Source of the DNA: CAYNWT01 sp964450955
Lineage (GTDB): Bacteria > Planctomycetota > Planctomycetia > Planctomycetales > Planctomycetaceae
Length of the DNA stretch: 64,000 nt
Direction: 5' to 3'
NCBI GenBank assembly: GCA_964450955.1
Contig: CAYVFI010000034.1
Span: 1 to 64,000, forward strand
Positions 55,789 through 64,000 of the stretch are shown piece by piece (positions within the stretch are counted from its first letter, which is position 1; each line of letters begins with the position of its first letter). Made by a program: the position numbers and the translations under genes. Under the pieces are notes generated by a model. That model was given only the letters and a program-made list of their open reading frames with translations. It made no database searches and had not been told where the DNA came from.

Positions 55789-56571
55789 TCAGGAAAGAGG
55801 CTCTAACCCAACACGCGCACAGTGTTTTAGTAACGGGCATTCATCGCATTTCGGTCGTCTGGCGATACAGATTGCTCGACCGTGGTGGATGATTCGATGG
55901 GAGTACATGATCCATTCCTTCTTCGGCAACGTGGCCATCAGATCGCGTTCGATGATGTCGGGGTTCTGGCTGGTGGTGAGGCCCAGCAGGTTGCTAATCC
56001 GACGGACGTGCGTGTCGACAACGACTCCGCTGGGTATGCCAAAGAAGGTTCCCAGAACCACGCTGGCTGTTTTGCGACCGACACCCGGAAGTTTTACCAG
56101 AGCGTCCAGATCCTGCGGAACTTCGCCCCCGTGATCGTCAACCAACCCCTGTGCCATGCCGCGCAGGTTTGTTGCTTTGGCTCGGAAGAACCCAAGCGGC
56201 TTGACAATTTTTTCGACGTCCGCCTGCTTGCCCTTCGCAAGTTTCTCTGCAGTTGGATACTTCTTAAACAGGGCAGGAGTCGCCATATTAACGCGTTCGT
56301 CCGTGCACTGTGCTGACAAAATTGTGGCGGCCAGCAGCTGGAACGCAGACTCATGATCCAACGCGCACTCGGCGACCGGGTAAGTTTTTTTTAGCCCACG
56401 GACGATCCTGGCCGCCAGCTTCTTATTTTCATCGCTGACTTCCGGCTGCTTTGATTTTCGGCTCGACTTCTTTGCCGCCTTTTTTTTCGCCGCCACTTTT
56501 TTCTTAGTCGGCTTGGTTGTCGATTTCCTGATTGTCTTCTTTTTGGCCACAGGCTCGCTCCACTTTTTCAA
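55789..56571 (-). CDS. nth: Endonuclease III (DNA glycosylase/AP lyase)
   Basis: 260 residues. It removes oxidised pyrimidines in base excision repair. Seen: the helix-hairpin-helix LPGVGRKTASVVLG with the catalytic Lys, VVDTHVRRISN with the catalytic Asp, and a 4Fe-4S cluster motif CIARRPKCDECPLLKHC. Residues 1-45 are an unusual Lys/Ala-rich, histone H1-like extension (KKKVAAKKKAAKKSSRKSK), absent from E. coli Nth. The core length is normal. Confidence 0.95.
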   Translation of the reverse strand: MKKWSEPVAKKKTIRKSTTKPTKKKVAAKKKAAKKSSRKSKQPEVSDENKKLAARIVRGLKKTYPVAECALDHESAFQLLAATILSAQCTDERVNMATPALFKKYPTAEKLAKGKQADVEKIVKPLGFFRAKATNLRGMAQGLVDDHGGEVPQDLDALVKLPGVGRKTASVVLGTFFGIPSGVVVDTHVRRISNLLGLTTSQNPDIIERDLMATLPKKEWIMYSHRIIHHGRAICIARRPKCDECPLLKHCARVGLEPLS

Positions 56572-56622
56572 CGGAGCCCAATGATACGTGTCGCGATGGC
56601 AAATGTCGCATCGCGGGGACGA

Positions 56623-58605
56623 CTACATTGCGACGCCCTGTTTGGGCCGCAGTGTGGTTGCCGTAGGAACATTGGTCCGCCGAGTGGGAATCGCGGGCAT
56701 TGGAGGCCGGGGACGGCTAACGGGTTGACTTATATCCAACGGTGCGACGGTTCCGGTTTCCTGGAGGTGACGCATCAGGATGCGAAATACTTCGCTGACT
56801 GTTTGGTGATGTCGCTGCACGCTGCTGTGGCTGGCCTGCACCACCAACTGCGAACGCACATCATGCCGAATAGCACTGTCCAAACTCACAATGCCGTCGC
56901 TTGGGTTCCGTGCGTCGGGATTCTCGGCGGCGACAACATTGTGGTACGCCACAGACGGGTTAAGTGGGCTGGTTTCGATTGCCCGCAGTATTGGAGAATT
57001 CGGATCCAAACCATCAACGCTGGTTGGTGTTTTGATGCCGGATATGCTTCCTGTCCGGAACGCCTGCCCCATGGTCTCAAGTGTTCTGGACGGTAATGAA
57101 ATGACGCTACGGGCCAGCCATCTTGTGAACCGGTTGGCGTAACTGCTGCCTCGAAACGGACTGGCAATAGTGACCACGCGCCGCACTGACGGATGCGGCT
57201 GGAAGAAGTAGATGCGTTGTAATTGTTGTCGCGCTTCGGGAGTCAACCGGGCCTGATAAAATGGCGTTCTGCTGACGGCGTTCCAGAATCGATTGTCGCT
57301 GTTCTGCGTCAACATTCGCGACATCAGGCCGCCCATGCTGTGACCGACGACCACCATCTGATCCTGCGTCGGATCCTGACGCTGCTGATCAAATACGGTG
57401 CGCAAATGGTTCAGGTCTTCGCGCAGGTCAGCGGCTGCGAACCAAAACGGTTCGCCCGATGGGTACAGGTAGAACCAGAATTGGTAGCGATCACGAATCT
57501 CTGGCCGCGCCAGCAGATCGTTCATCATGGGCATCCATGTCATGGGACTGGACCAGATGCCGTGGACCATCAACACCGGAATTTTTCCTGGTTGGTACGG
57601 TTGCAGCATGTACAGCCCGCTGAACGGGGCGAGTTTGTCCGGTCGCAAAAGTCCCCAGGTATCAAGCAGTCGGAACCGTGGACGGTCAAGGAACCAGGCC
57701 ATTGGAGTCGTGATGTCTGTGTGCAGTGGTACGGTGACGTTATTGATTTCCACGCACTGCGTCTCGTAGGGATTGTGCAGCTCAAGCTGCGACGTCCGTC
57801 CGCACTCCAGGCACTCTGCCGCTTCATGGAATCGAACAAGGGCCGTGATGGGGAACGCCAGATCTTCGGCGTAGTAGCGTTCGACATCTGGCACATCGGC
57901 CCCCTTGCGACGGACGGCAATCAGCGGGACTCCCAACCCGCGGACGGCGTGGCGTTTACGTAGTCCTTCGATGTCATAGTCGCTGACGAATTCAAACCGC
58001 TCGTAGTGCCGCGGTTCCCAACTGCTTTGGCCCGACGTGACCACGAATTGAATGGAACGCCCCGACATTGGCATCCGCAAAGTCGCTCCCGGTGCAAACT
58101 GGCCCTGCGCGTCGGCGATGCGTAGCATTCGTTCCAGCGAGATGTTGTAGAGATCGACGGCTTCGGCAAACTTAGGATCGTGTGGGTTTCGAACCGGTCC
58201 GAATCGCGAGTGGAACAGATAGCCGTATGCCGCGGCCATGGAGTCGTAATAGTACTCCATCGCAGAATTCGGATCGCGGTACTCAGCAGCTCGGCCGACA
58301 ATGAAGTTAAGTTCGGCGATCGCGTGTGTGCTTTCGACGGACGCCGTCGACGCATGGATCTGTTTTGTGACCGCTAGCAGCTCGGCTGGTGTACCGCGCC
58401 CCGAACTGCCGTTGCTGATGAGAAAGTTTGTGGTTCGCGCCGACTCCTGGCCGTTACCCCGCATGGAGATCTTGAACCGTTCCATCAGTGGGCTGTACGG
58501 TTCGGATCGAACACGGACATACCGAGTCGCGCAGCCGCTTAATGGTGCGATGCTTAGCAGCAGCACTAGCAGGATGCATTTATGGTTTCGGCAATGAAAC
58601 AACAC
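56623..58605 (-). CDS. Lipoprotein with an alpha/beta-hydrolase (lipase-like) domain
   Basis: About 660 residues if GTG 58605 is the start (GGGGA upstream); ATG 58713 would add 36 residues before the signal sequence. The start was chosen because LVLLLSIAPLSGC then forms a lipoprotein signal peptide with lipobox LSGC. The catalytic domain begins with IPVLMVHGIWSSPMTWMPMM and has the nucleophile elbow VVVGHSMGGLMSRML; DGIVSLDSA and SHSSVQRHHQTV may hold the acid and His. It is probably an outer-membrane or periplasmic lipase or esterase. Substrate unknown. Confidence 0.8.
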   Translation of the reverse strand: MLFHCRNHKCILLVLLLSIAPLSGCATRYVRVRSEPYSPLMERFKISMRGNGQESARTTNFLISNGSSGRGTPAELLAVTKQIHASTASVESTHAIAELNFIVGRAAEYRDPNSAMEYYYDSMAAAYGYLFHSRFGPVRNPHDPKFAEAVDLYNISLERMLRIADAQGQFAPGATLRMPMSGRSIQFVVTSGQSSWEPRHYERFEFVSDYDIEGLRKRHAVRGLGVPLIAVRRKGADVPDVERYYAEDLAFPITALVRFHEAAECLECGRTSQLELHNPYETQCVEINNVTVPLHTDITTPMAWFLDRPRFRLLDTWGLLRPDKLAPFSGLYMLQPYQPGKIPVLMVHGIWSSPMTWMPMMNDLLARPEIRDRYQFWFYLYPSGEPFWFAAADLREDLNHLRTVFDQQRQDPTQDQMVVVGHSMGGLMSRMLTQNSDNRFWNAVSRTPFYQARLTPEARQQLQRIYFFQPHPSVRRVVTIASPFRGSSYANRFTRWLARSVISLPSRTLETMGQAFRTGSISGIKTPTSVDGLDPNSPILRAIETSPLNPSVAYHNVVAAENPDARNPSDGIVSLDSAIRHDVRSQLVVQASHSSVQRHHQTVSEVFRILMRHLQETGTVAPLDISQPVSRPRPPMPAIPTRRTNVPTATTLRPKQGVAM

Positions 58606-58852
58606 GGTCCCCGGATTCCATTCCAGTGGACAAGGCCGAACGGCCTGTTGGTGAAGCGTGATAGGAACGATTGGTGAGACGAGAAGGATCGGCCAATTCG
58701 GCTGTTTGGTCAACGTGAATCCCGGCGTTCAAAACGTTCGAATTCTCGCCAGGAATGCGGCCAGCAGAGCGAATAACCAGCTACCCAAACGTGCGAACGT
58801 GAGTTGTTGTGAGCGTTGGTACAGAATGTAATTCCTCAAGGAAATCAACCTG

Positions 58853-59527
58853 ATGCGTATTCTGACTGGCTGTGCGCTGTTTCTGGCTCTCATGGCGACT
58901 TCTGGTTGCCATGTTTCGTTTAACGGACTTGGAGCCGGTGTTCAGGGTTCGGGTGTTAAAGTTACCGACATTCGAGGCGTGCCAGAGTTCACGAAGGTGC
59001 GGGTCACCAACTCCGCAAACGTCATTGTGCAGATCGGCGATGAGCAAACCGTTGAGGTTGAAGTGGATGACAACCTTGTCGACCTGATTACCACTGACGT
59101 CAGCAGTGGTGAGATGACCGTTTCGTCCGATGGCAGTTATTCAACCAGCATTGGTGTGACTGTTCGTGTGACAGTGCCAAGACTTGAAGCAGCTTCGATA
59201 AGCGGTTCCGGCGACATTACTGTGTCGGGACTGGCTGCAGACACATTCGAGGCAACGATTCGCGGATCTGGTGATATTACGGTTGTCGGAACGGCCAGGC
59301 GTGTTGAAGCTACGGTCACTGGTTCAGGAGATATTGATCTGTCGCAACTCAACGCAGACACGGGGGCGGCTAGGGTCACCGGTTCCGGCGACATCAGTAT
59401 TAGTGTTTCAGAAGAACTGAAAGCCCGAGTTACCGGCAGCGGCGATATTCGGTACCGCGGCCACTCTGGTTCAGATCCGAAAGTTGACGAATCGGTGACC
59501 GGTTCCGGAGACATTTCCAAGCAATAG
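58853..59527 (+). CDS. GIN-domain (DUF2807) lipoprotein with GSGDI repeats
   Basis: 224 residues. A lipoprotein signal (LALMATSGC) puts the lipid at Cys19. The chain then forms a DUF2807/GIN beta-helix: FTKVRVTNSANVIVQIGDEQ, and six copies of xGSGDI at roughly 20-residue intervals (SGSGDITVSG, RGSGDITVVG, TGSGDIDLSQ, TGSGDISISV, TGSGDIRYRG, TGSGDISKQ). Such proteins are adhesin-like or envelope-stress factors; the function is open. AAGGAAA precedes the ATG. Confidence 0.88.
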   Translation: MRILTGCALFLALMATSGCHVSFNGLGAGVQGSGVKVTDIRGVPEFTKVRVTNSANVIVQIGDEQTVEVEVDDNLVDLITTDVSSGEMTVSSDGSYSTSIGVTVRVTVPRLEAASISGSGDITVSGLAADTFEATIRGSGDITVVGTARRVEATVTGSGDIDLSQLNADTGAARVTGSGDISISVSEELKARVTGSGDIRYRGHSGSDPKVDESVTGSGDISKQ

Positions 59528-60042
59528 CCATGCACGGCCGACGGCGAACCCTTTTGTCTGCCGCTGGCTCTGGCGCGGTTTGATGCGGGGTTCAATCGTG
59601 TTAGACCGACAGCAGATCTCCGGCGGATTTTTCGACCGACCAGCGTGCCGTGTTGCAGTGGATTTGGGTTTAGAACCCAGCCCGCGTCAGGTTGGATACG
59701 TCCGTTAGCGACTTTTGGGGATGTCGTTCGAAACGGTCCAGGAATTCGACAGACATGGACTGTCCGGCTTCGTGGAACCTGTGACCGCTGAAACTCTTGT
59801 TAACCAATCCTAAGCCGCAGAACCAACCGCTACTGAGATCAACCAAATCTGTGACAGATTTCCCGGGCTCATTAAAATCTTCCGCCGGCCAGGTAACTTA
59901 CGTCGTTTATTCATTTTGCACGTCTGCTGGACCAACAAAGTCCCACGAAGTTGACCGGGATAGGCCACCCGCGCGTGCCTGATCACAGTTGTCTAGGTAC
60001 AGTAATCCTGAAGACATCGAGCACAAAAAATGATCCCGCCGA
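59528..60042. other. Intergenic region; no gene or known element seen
   Basis: 515 bases between the GIN protein and the zinc-ribbon/propeller pair. GGGTTTAGAACCC (about 59667-59679) is a small imperfect palindrome. Short frames on both strands have no family similarity and no good ribosome sites. No tRNA-like or known RNA structure was recognised. Confidence 0.5.
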
Positions 60043-61923
60043 ATGATTGTCACCCGAAAATGCCATCGTTGTGGAAAAAAGAACCGCTTCGATAAGTCGA
60101 ACATCGAAGGCCCCATTGTATGCGCTCGGTGCGGTGGTCGTATCCGTCGGACCGAACAGAATCTGAGCTTCATTGGTTGGGTGCTGCTAAACCTGAAAGG
60201 CTACATCGTCTACCACCGAGGGGCCTTGTTTGCTGGTGTTCTGGTTGCTGGTGTTCTTGGAGCCGGAACGTATTACTGGGCCGACCTGGTTCCAAAGGAA
60301 CCGGATGAGATTGTTGACCAGACGCTACCGCGACAAAGGAATGCAGAACCTCTTCCCGCGCCTGAACCACCTGAACCGGTTCGTACTCGCCAACCGCGGC
60401 ACTTCGATTCAGAACCTGTTTGGACCAATCCGGATTCCGGGCGGGCATTCTTAGTGCCGGACGGTTCGCATGTTGTCACCAGTTCCCTGCCGGCACAGTT
60501 TATTGCCGTGGACGGAACCATCCACGAACTCAAGTCCGGTGCGACGTTTGGTGGATTCGATACTGAAGGCGCGCTTAGCACGGCGCTGAGTTTGGATGGT
60601 AATTGGTTCGCGGTCGCGTCGGCAGATTCGGAGGGTCGGGCCACCGTGTCGATTTACCCGTCTCGCAGCCCGGCCGCTTCTGGCGCCACGATTCAATGCG
60701 GCCATGACGCGGACCAACTGGGGATCGTCAGGTTCGTGCGGGGTAACAGACTGCTGATTCAGTCCAAACTGGTGATCGGTTCGAAGCTTGGAGTCTGGGG
60801 CACAAACGGTTCTGAGCTGACCGAATTTGAGACGGCATCATTCGGACCCAACGCCTACGCTGTCGCGCCGGACGGAGAAACAATCGCCATCGCCAGTGCG
60901 AGCGCCATCGATATCTATGAACTTAACAGCGGCAAACGCGTGAGTCTCATGGCTCCGGTGGAGACGGGGTTTCCCATGTCAATGTGCGGCGGGCTGGCGT
61001 TCTCACCAGACGGGAAAGAACTCGCATGCTTGCTGCACATGGACAGGTTCATTATCTGGGATACAGAAGACGGCACCGTTACTGTGAACCACACCCTGGA
61101 GCGTCGCGTTACTGAGCAAACCGATGCCAATGTGCGGCTGCAGTGGTTGCCCGACGGTCGGGGCTGGTTACTGAATGGCTCGTTGTTGTTGCTTAGTGAC
61201 CCGTTGTCAATTATCTGGCTTGCAGACAGTTCGGTTCCTGCCAACGGATACGTGATTGATCAAAACCATGTGCTCGTCCGCGACGCGTCTGAAGAAGGTG
61301 TCATGCGACGCGCCGTGGCGTTTCCGTGGGCAGAGATTGACCAGGTGCGTGAATCGCTTCAAAGGCCACTTCTGCAACGCGGCGACACAATTGAGATTAT
61401 TGTTACTCACGACGATCGGGAATCTGAGGTGACTCGGCGGTTCAGTGAGGCGTTGGCTGCGCGATGTGAGGCGATGGGGCTTGTTGTTGGAACCGAGTGC
61501 AGGCTGAAGCTTGTGATGGAGTACACCGCCAAAAGAGGATCGCGCAAGCCATTTACGGATGGTGAATATACCGATATCGAGGGGCGGGTTGTCTTTCCAA
61601 CGGAGATTCACTGCCAGTTTCGCCTGCGTCACGCAGGCTCAGGAATCGTTGTCTGGTCGCGTGAGATATCCACTGACGGAGGTATCCCGCCCCTGGGCCC
61701 GACGACAACTGCGACCCTGGAAGCCCGGGCCATCGCCGCCGTTGCGGCGCAGATTGATTGTTTGAACATCCCATCACGGATTCTGGATGACTCGAAAGTC
61801 ACAGTGCCACTTAGACGGACTACCAGCGCAGTATCTCCCCCGTCTGACGAAGCCCAGGCTGACGAAGCCCCGTCTGACAAAGCCCAGGCTGACGAAGCCG
61901 AGGAAGACGAAGCCGAGGAATAG
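60043..61923 (+). CDS. Zinc-ribbon, single-helix, propeller-like protein (paralog A)
   Basis: 626 residues. A zinc ribbon uses Cys7, Cys10, Cys27 and Cys30; one membrane helix lies at about 61-80 (LFAGVLVAGVLGAGTYYWA); and a Pro-rich linker follows. Residues 110-410 have WD40-like strand patterns (LSLDGNWFAVASADSEGRAT, LAFSPDGKELACLLHMDRFI with IWDTEDG). A C-terminal domain (from about 440) is alpha/beta. The tail is acidic and repetitive (DEAQADEAPSDKAQADEAEE). Membrane-anchored, propeller outside. Its paralog lies immediately downstream; the function is unknown. Confidence 0.75.
   Translation: MIVTRKCHRCGKKNRFDKSNIEGPIVCARCGGRIRRTEQNLSFIGWVLLNLKGYIVYHRGALFAGVLVAGVLGAGTYYWADLVPKEPDEIVDQTLPRQRNAEPLPAPEPPEPVRTRQPRHFDSEPVWTNPDSGRAFLVPDGSHVVTSSLPAQFIAVDGTIHELKSGATFGGFDTEGALSTALSLDGNWFAVASADSEGRATVSIYPSRSPAASGATIQCGHDADQLGIVRFVRGNRLLIQSKLVIGSKLGVWGTNGSELTEFETASFGPNAYAVAPDGETIAIASASAIDIYELNSGKRVSLMAPVETGFPMSMCGGLAFSPDGKELACLLHMDRFIIWDTEDGTVTVNHTLERRVTEQTDANVRLQWLPDGRGWLLNGSLLLLSDPLSIIWLADSSVPANGYVIDQNHVLVRDASEEGVMRRAVAFPWAEIDQVRESLQRPLLQRGDTIEIIVTHDDRESEVTRRFSEALAARCEAMGLVVGTECRLKLVMEYTAKRGSRKPFTDGEYTDIEGRVVFPTEIHCQFRLRHAGSGIVVWSREISTDGGIPPLGPTTTATLEARAIAAVAAQIDCLNIPSRILDDSKVTVPLRRTTSAVSPPSDEAQADEAPSDKAQADEAEEDEAEE
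61847..61920 (+). repeat. In-frame ~30-bp tandem repeat at the C-terminus of paralog A
   Basis: A ten-codon unit (encoding SDEAQADEAP-type residues) occurs about two and a half times, ending the coding frame. It creates an Ala/Asp/Glu-rich tail and is absent from the adjacent paralog. Confidence 0.7.
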
Positions 61924-62013
61924 CCGGCGCGAAACCGGCATTCCGGCGAAGGCTGCAGATTCGCTAGCATCTGCCGGGCTGGAAACTTCCAATCAAGTGC
62001 TAAGTGCTGGCAA

Positions 62014-63876
62014 ATGACTGACACCCGTCAATGTCCAATCTGCGGAGCGGTCGTCGAGGTTTTCGAAGACCAGCTCCACGATTCCGTCGCATGTCCTCGA
62101 TGCAACACCCCAGTTCCATCTCCGGCTCCACGAGCTGTCGAAGAACTACGCTCCGGCTACCTGGTACAGGGCGCGGACACGCCAGCGGGACGTTCACTTC
62201 TCCCAATTCTGATTTTTGGCATCGGCTTGTTGGCGTTGGTCGGGTTGGTGCTGTGGGAACCGTGGAATACAACGCCAGACATGACATTCTCGCCTGAACC
62301 TGTGCCCGGCGCGAGTGCGCCCGAAGACACATCACAGCCGGTTCCCGAACCCATCGTGGTCGAACCGTTTGTTGTGCCGCCCGTTTCGCTACCTCGACCA
62401 CCAGCCGACATGCTGACCCCGCTGGCATGGAACTCAGCACCGCCACGGTTGCAGCTTCCGCGAGGCAATCAAACCGTCGTCTCTGTGGCTGGCCACCCAG
62501 TGAAGCTCATCGCGCTTGATGACGTCATCTACTCCATCAGCGACGGACGCCAGCAAGCGCGGTTTCCGATTCAGGATCCGATCCAACAGTCAGCCATCGC
62601 GCCGGATGGATCGCAGTTTGCAGCAGTCACCAACGTTGATGACACGTCACGGATCTTAACTTTCAGCCTCGCGAATCCTCAGGTTCCGCAGGAACTGCAA
62701 CTCAGAGCCACCGACAGGCCCGTTCGGTTCATGGCGTTCTCCAATCCGGACACTTTGATTACGCAATTGGGTTTTGGCACGGGAGCGAACCTGGCGGTAT
62801 GGGATACAAAGACTGGTACAGTGAAGAAGCGGCTTGATTTGCCGTCGTTCAATAACGACATGGCCACCATGAGTCCGGACGGGACGAAGCTGGCAATCGC
62901 AACCTCCGGATCAATTCAGGTTCTGTCCGTCGATGGAGAAGGCGAGCCGGTTGAATTGGATATTCCGCCCAGCCTTGTTGCGACTCCATTCTCAAATTGC
63001 CGCGGTATTGCGTTCTCGCCCAGCGGGAAAGAACTGGCCGCACTGATGCCCGATCATCGAATTATTGTCTGGTCGCTCGCAGGCGAAGTCCTGATGGACC
63101 ACACCGTGTACATGCCCGACGCGGAAGATTCTGAAGCCCACGCAAAACTGCAATGGTTGGCAGACGGTCGCGGCTGGGTTCTTTATGGCAACACGGTGTG
63201 TCTTTGCGATCCGGTCCTGGCCGTTTGGAAGATTCAGCATAAAGGCAGTTACCGAAGCTTTCCCAACATCGTGGTCGATCGAAGTCACTTGTTGATTGGC
63301 GGCGGCCGGGCGGACGTTGGCAAATTCGCCGGCGTGACACTGCCATGGGTGAAAATCAGGAAAGCTGTTGCTGAGTTAGGCGAACAGGCTCCACTGTTTG
63401 GCCAGCCGTCAACCGTGCGAGTGGCCGTTAAGGTTAGTAAAGCCCGGCACCCTGACACAGAAGTTGTGGCAGAACAACTTCGGCAGGCAATAGGCGATCG
63501 CCTTGCACTGGCAGGCATCAAACAGGCCCGAGATTCCGAGACAATTCTGTTTGTCGATCATGTCGAAGAAGTGGGCACCATGAAAGAGGTCTCAATTAAC
63601 GAGTCTCTCGAAAACGTTTGGGGAACAAAGATCCGTCAACGCGTTGAATTGCGCCAACGTAACAGCGGCAAGGTGCTTTGGTCTTCAAAATTCGAAGTCG
63701 ATAGTGGAATCGAATTGCGAGGCACCTTGCGACTGCGCGACCCTGAGCAGATTACCGGCAAAGGACTTCGAGACCGCGCGTTTGAGACTGTTGTTCTGCG
63801 GCTAAAGGGGCTAAGCCTGCCCACATTGATTGCCAGCGATCAGCAAAACCAACTGCCGTTGCGGGCCACTTACTAG
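62014..63876 (+). CDS. Zinc-ribbon, single-helix, propeller-like protein (paralog B)
   Basis: 620 residues. Cysteines are at the same positions as in paralog A (7, 10, 27, 30), a membrane helix lies at about 62-81 (SLLPILIFGIGLLALVGLVL), and a propeller-like region contains IAFSPSGKELAALMPDHRII with VWSLAG, very similar to the matching strand of A. The C-terminal domain (RVAVKVSKARHPDTEVVAEQ onward) is shared in shape. It begins 90 bases after paralog A, so the two are probably co-transcribed and arose by tandem duplication. No function is known. Confidence 0.75.
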   Translation: MTDTRQCPICGAVVEVFEDQLHDSVACPRCNTPVPSPAPRAVEELRSGYLVQGADTPAGRSLLPILIFGIGLLALVGLVLWEPWNTTPDMTFSPEPVPGASAPEDTSQPVPEPIVVEPFVVPPVSLPRPPADMLTPLAWNSAPPRLQLPRGNQTVVSVAGHPVKLIALDDVIYSISDGRQQARFPIQDPIQQSAIAPDGSQFAAVTNVDDTSRILTFSLANPQVPQELQLRATDRPVRFMAFSNPDTLITQLGFGTGANLAVWDTKTGTVKKRLDLPSFNNDMATMSPDGTKLAIATSGSIQVLSVDGEGEPVELDIPPSLVATPFSNCRGIAFSPSGKELAALMPDHRIIVWSLAGEVLMDHTVYMPDAEDSEAHAKLQWLADGRGWVLYGNTVCLCDPVLAVWKIQHKGSYRSFPNIVVDRSHLLIGGGRADVGKFAGVTLPWVKIRKAVAELGEQAPLFGQPSTVRVAVKVSKARHPDTEVVAEQLRQAIGDRLALAGIKQARDSETILFVDHVEEVGTMKEVSINESLENVWGTKIRQRVELRQRNSGKVLWSSKFEVDSGIELRGTLRLRDPEQITGKGLRDRAFETVVLRLKGLSLPTLIASDQQNQLPLRATY

Positions 63877-64000
63877 CGGCGACGTTTAGCCTGGCCGTTG
63901 GGTTGCGTTCGTTGTCCGGCATCAGGGTTTGAACTACCGTGTTGCGCTCCTTCGATTTGACACGATGGCAGCAGCATGACGGAACCAAACACGGCCGAAT

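Noticed and set aside
1..64000. tRNA, rRNA, CRISPR array, prophage or integron
   Set aside because: Intergenic regions were read for cloverleaf-like folds, repeat-spacer arrays and phage genes; none was found by eye. A tRNAscan or CRISPR-finder run would settle small misses.

Overview
The window looks like chromosomal DNA of a planctomycete, probably order Planctomycetales. The lines of evidence are a DUF1559 protein, a secreted protein carrying the LEARVLLSA-type N-terminal motif, a PEP-CTERM protein, a GYF_2 protein, FG-GAP/VCBS and DUF1080 secreted proteins, a Minf_1886-family protein, a homodimeric-type pyruvate dehydrogenase operon, and moderate GC with palindromic intergenic repeats. 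No rRNA, tRNA, CRISPR array, prophage or intact insertion sequence was seen. The genus is not claimed.

Layout: 1-1250 holds the tail of one gene, a decayed REP-associated (Y1) transposase fragment bracketed by copies of a short quasi-palindrome, and about 680 bases without a convincing gene. 1258-7186 carries a small PH-like membrane protein, a zinc-ribbon/GYF_2 protein, a secreted FG-GAP protein, and a MoxR ATPase/DUF58 pair downstream of a Gly-tailed membrane protein. 7626-12906 carries an MMPL/RND exporter, ruvX, a comF-like gene and hemC. 12984-24420 is rich in secreted proteins: a hydrolase-like protein that lacks its nucleophile, a DUF1559 fusion, an S41 processing peptidase with an Arg/Tyr-rich region, and an esterase-like protein ending in RTX repeats. 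Inside this block lies csrA, flanked by two tiny ORFs (14 and 9 codons). Each tiny ORF has a clear Shine-Dalgarno sequence and sits just before a strong terminator.

24656-36466 is mixed housekeeping and regulation: upp, an ECF sigma/anti-sigma/PDZ operon, a TPR protein, rpsT, an HD protein, a PSP1/RicT-like protein, bpt, purN and small unknowns. 36628-43603 has a PEP-CTERM protein and the aceE-aceF-lpdA operon (pyruvate to acetyl-CoA). 44064-53269 is an exopolysaccharide locus: a chain-length protein facing a sugar transferase, then a degenerate GGDEF membrane protein, GT4 and GT2 glycosyltransferases, an O-antigen-ligase-like protein and a flippase. 53339-58605 has a broken ParE/ParD-like toxin-antitoxin pair, a TlpA-type thioredoxin protein, nth and a lipoprotein lipase-like protein. 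58853-63876 has a GIN-domain lipoprotein and two tandem paralogs with a zinc ribbon, one membrane segment and a beta-propeller-like region.

The least explained signals are the two tiny ORF/terminator units around csrA with the GGA-bearing csrA leader, the tandem zinc-ribbon/propeller paralogs, the sigma-linked PDZ protein with an Asp/His-rich tail, the degenerate GGDEF protein in the polysaccharide locus, and the hydrolase-like protein whose nucleophile elbow reads GHGAGG.
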